From NCBI GenBank assembly GCA_947626435.1, contig CANQSB010000001.1:248001-312000 (forward strand): DNA of 64,000 nt. Reading direction: 5' to 3'. The stretch is from an uncultured Lachnospiraceae bacterium (lineage in GTDB: Bacteria; Bacillota; Clostridia; Lachnospirales; Lachnospiraceae). The first letter of the stretch is position 1. Each line of letters begins with the position of its first letter. Both the position numbers and the translations under genes were made by a program. The notes beneath the pieces were generated by a model. It did no database searches, was not told where the DNA came from, and saw only the letters and a list, made by a program, of their open reading frames with translations. Shown piece by piece: positions 63,792 to 64,000 of this stretch.

Positions 63792-63820
63792 AAATTACTA
63801 CTTTAGTATTTTATTGTCAA
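63792..63820 (-). promoter_or_regulatory. Promoter of the hrcA heat-shock operon
   Basis: Minus strand: perfect TTGACA at 63815-63820, 17-base spacer, weak TAATTT at the -10 position. The match at -10 is poor and a TATTAT-like stretch lies slightly downstream, so the exact start is uncertain. Confidence 0.55.
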
Positions 63821-63898
63821 CATTCTTTTTGATATTATTTATAAATAAATTCTAAAAATGTGGGAAAAGGCAGGATGGAATGTTAGTGGCATGAGGAC

Positions 63899-64000
63899 GC
63901 CCGAGAGGAGAAATATATCCCATTCAGACCCGAGGATTTGGCGTAAGCACAAATCCGAAAACGGAACTTAGATTTTCTTAGGCGTTGTTCTTTAACGCCT
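63899..64000. repeat. R3-like element, copy 4, cut by the window end
   Basis: Begins GCCCGAGAGGAG and continues to ATATCCCATTCAGA, the same layout and conserved ends as copy 1, then a hairpin GGATTTG..CAAATCC, GAACTTAG, and a last hairpin AGGCGTT..AACGCCT ending at base 64000. The second half of the outer stem lies beyond the window. It lies upstream of the hrcA promoter. Confidence 0.6.

Overview
The window looks like a chromosomal segment of a motile, low-to-mid GC Gram-positive Clostridia member, most likely Lachnospiraceae. Support comes from gene order and family content: hrcA-grpE-dnaK-dnaJ-prmA-rsmE behind a CIRCE operator, ireB-ruvX-DUF1292-rnj-mltG-like-trmR-trhP, cdaA-cdaR-glmM, ftsE-ftsX, MreB/Mbl followed by two flagellar rod genes, a type III glutamine synthetase, and a detached Spo0A-type DNA-binding domain. 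Almost every gene is on the minus strand. Exceptions are the two genes at the left edge, a small motility gene and a small HPr-like gene.

Region by region. 1-2.3 kb: an MBOAT acyltransferase (cut by the window edge) and an SGNH-type partner, on the plus strand. 2.3-15.3 kb (read right to left): a polysaccharide locus with dTDP-rhamnose and GDP-fucose precursor enzymes, a free-standing Spo0A C-terminal domain regulator, a sugar-phosphate transferase that starts the lipid-linked repeat, a Wzz-like chain-length protein, an EpsG-type polymerase and six glycosyltransferases. 15.4-20.7 kb: HPr, glmM and the c-di-AMP cyclase pair, plus two uncharacterised membrane proteins. 20.7-27.6 kb: a flagellar regulator-like zinc protein, comF, recD2, three flagellar rod genes and mbl. 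27.8-32.8 kb: uvrBA behind a LexA-type box. 33.0-38.3 kb: ftsEX with its likely murein hydrolase partner, a C-terminal processing protease and a PucR-type regulator. 38.6-43.0 kb: a sigma-D-type promoter with a YjfB motility gene, cvfB, tRNA-Gln(CUG) and glnN with a candidate attenuator. 43.0-54 kb: tRNA-modification and RNA-decay genes (trhP, trmR, rnj, mtaB, thiI with its cysteine desulfurase), ireB and ruvX, and an HPr paralogue without the phospho-histidine. 53.8-63.8 kb: a chemoreceptor fused to a c-di-GMP-binding PilZ module, rsmE, prmA and the class I heat-shock operon.

The least expected material lies between the genes. Three unrelated families of long imperfect palindromes occupy the intergenic spaces. 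The best (R3, three full copies of about 167 bp plus one cut by the window end) has 25-bp perfect outer arms and at least four inner helices. Their sequences differ between copies at more than a dozen positions, yet remain complementary within each copy. This compensatory pattern points to selection for, or templated copying of, a folded structure. A second family (R1, four near-full and two partial copies) shows the same behaviour, and a third (R2) has two copies. I found no CRISPR array, transposase, integrase or prophage.
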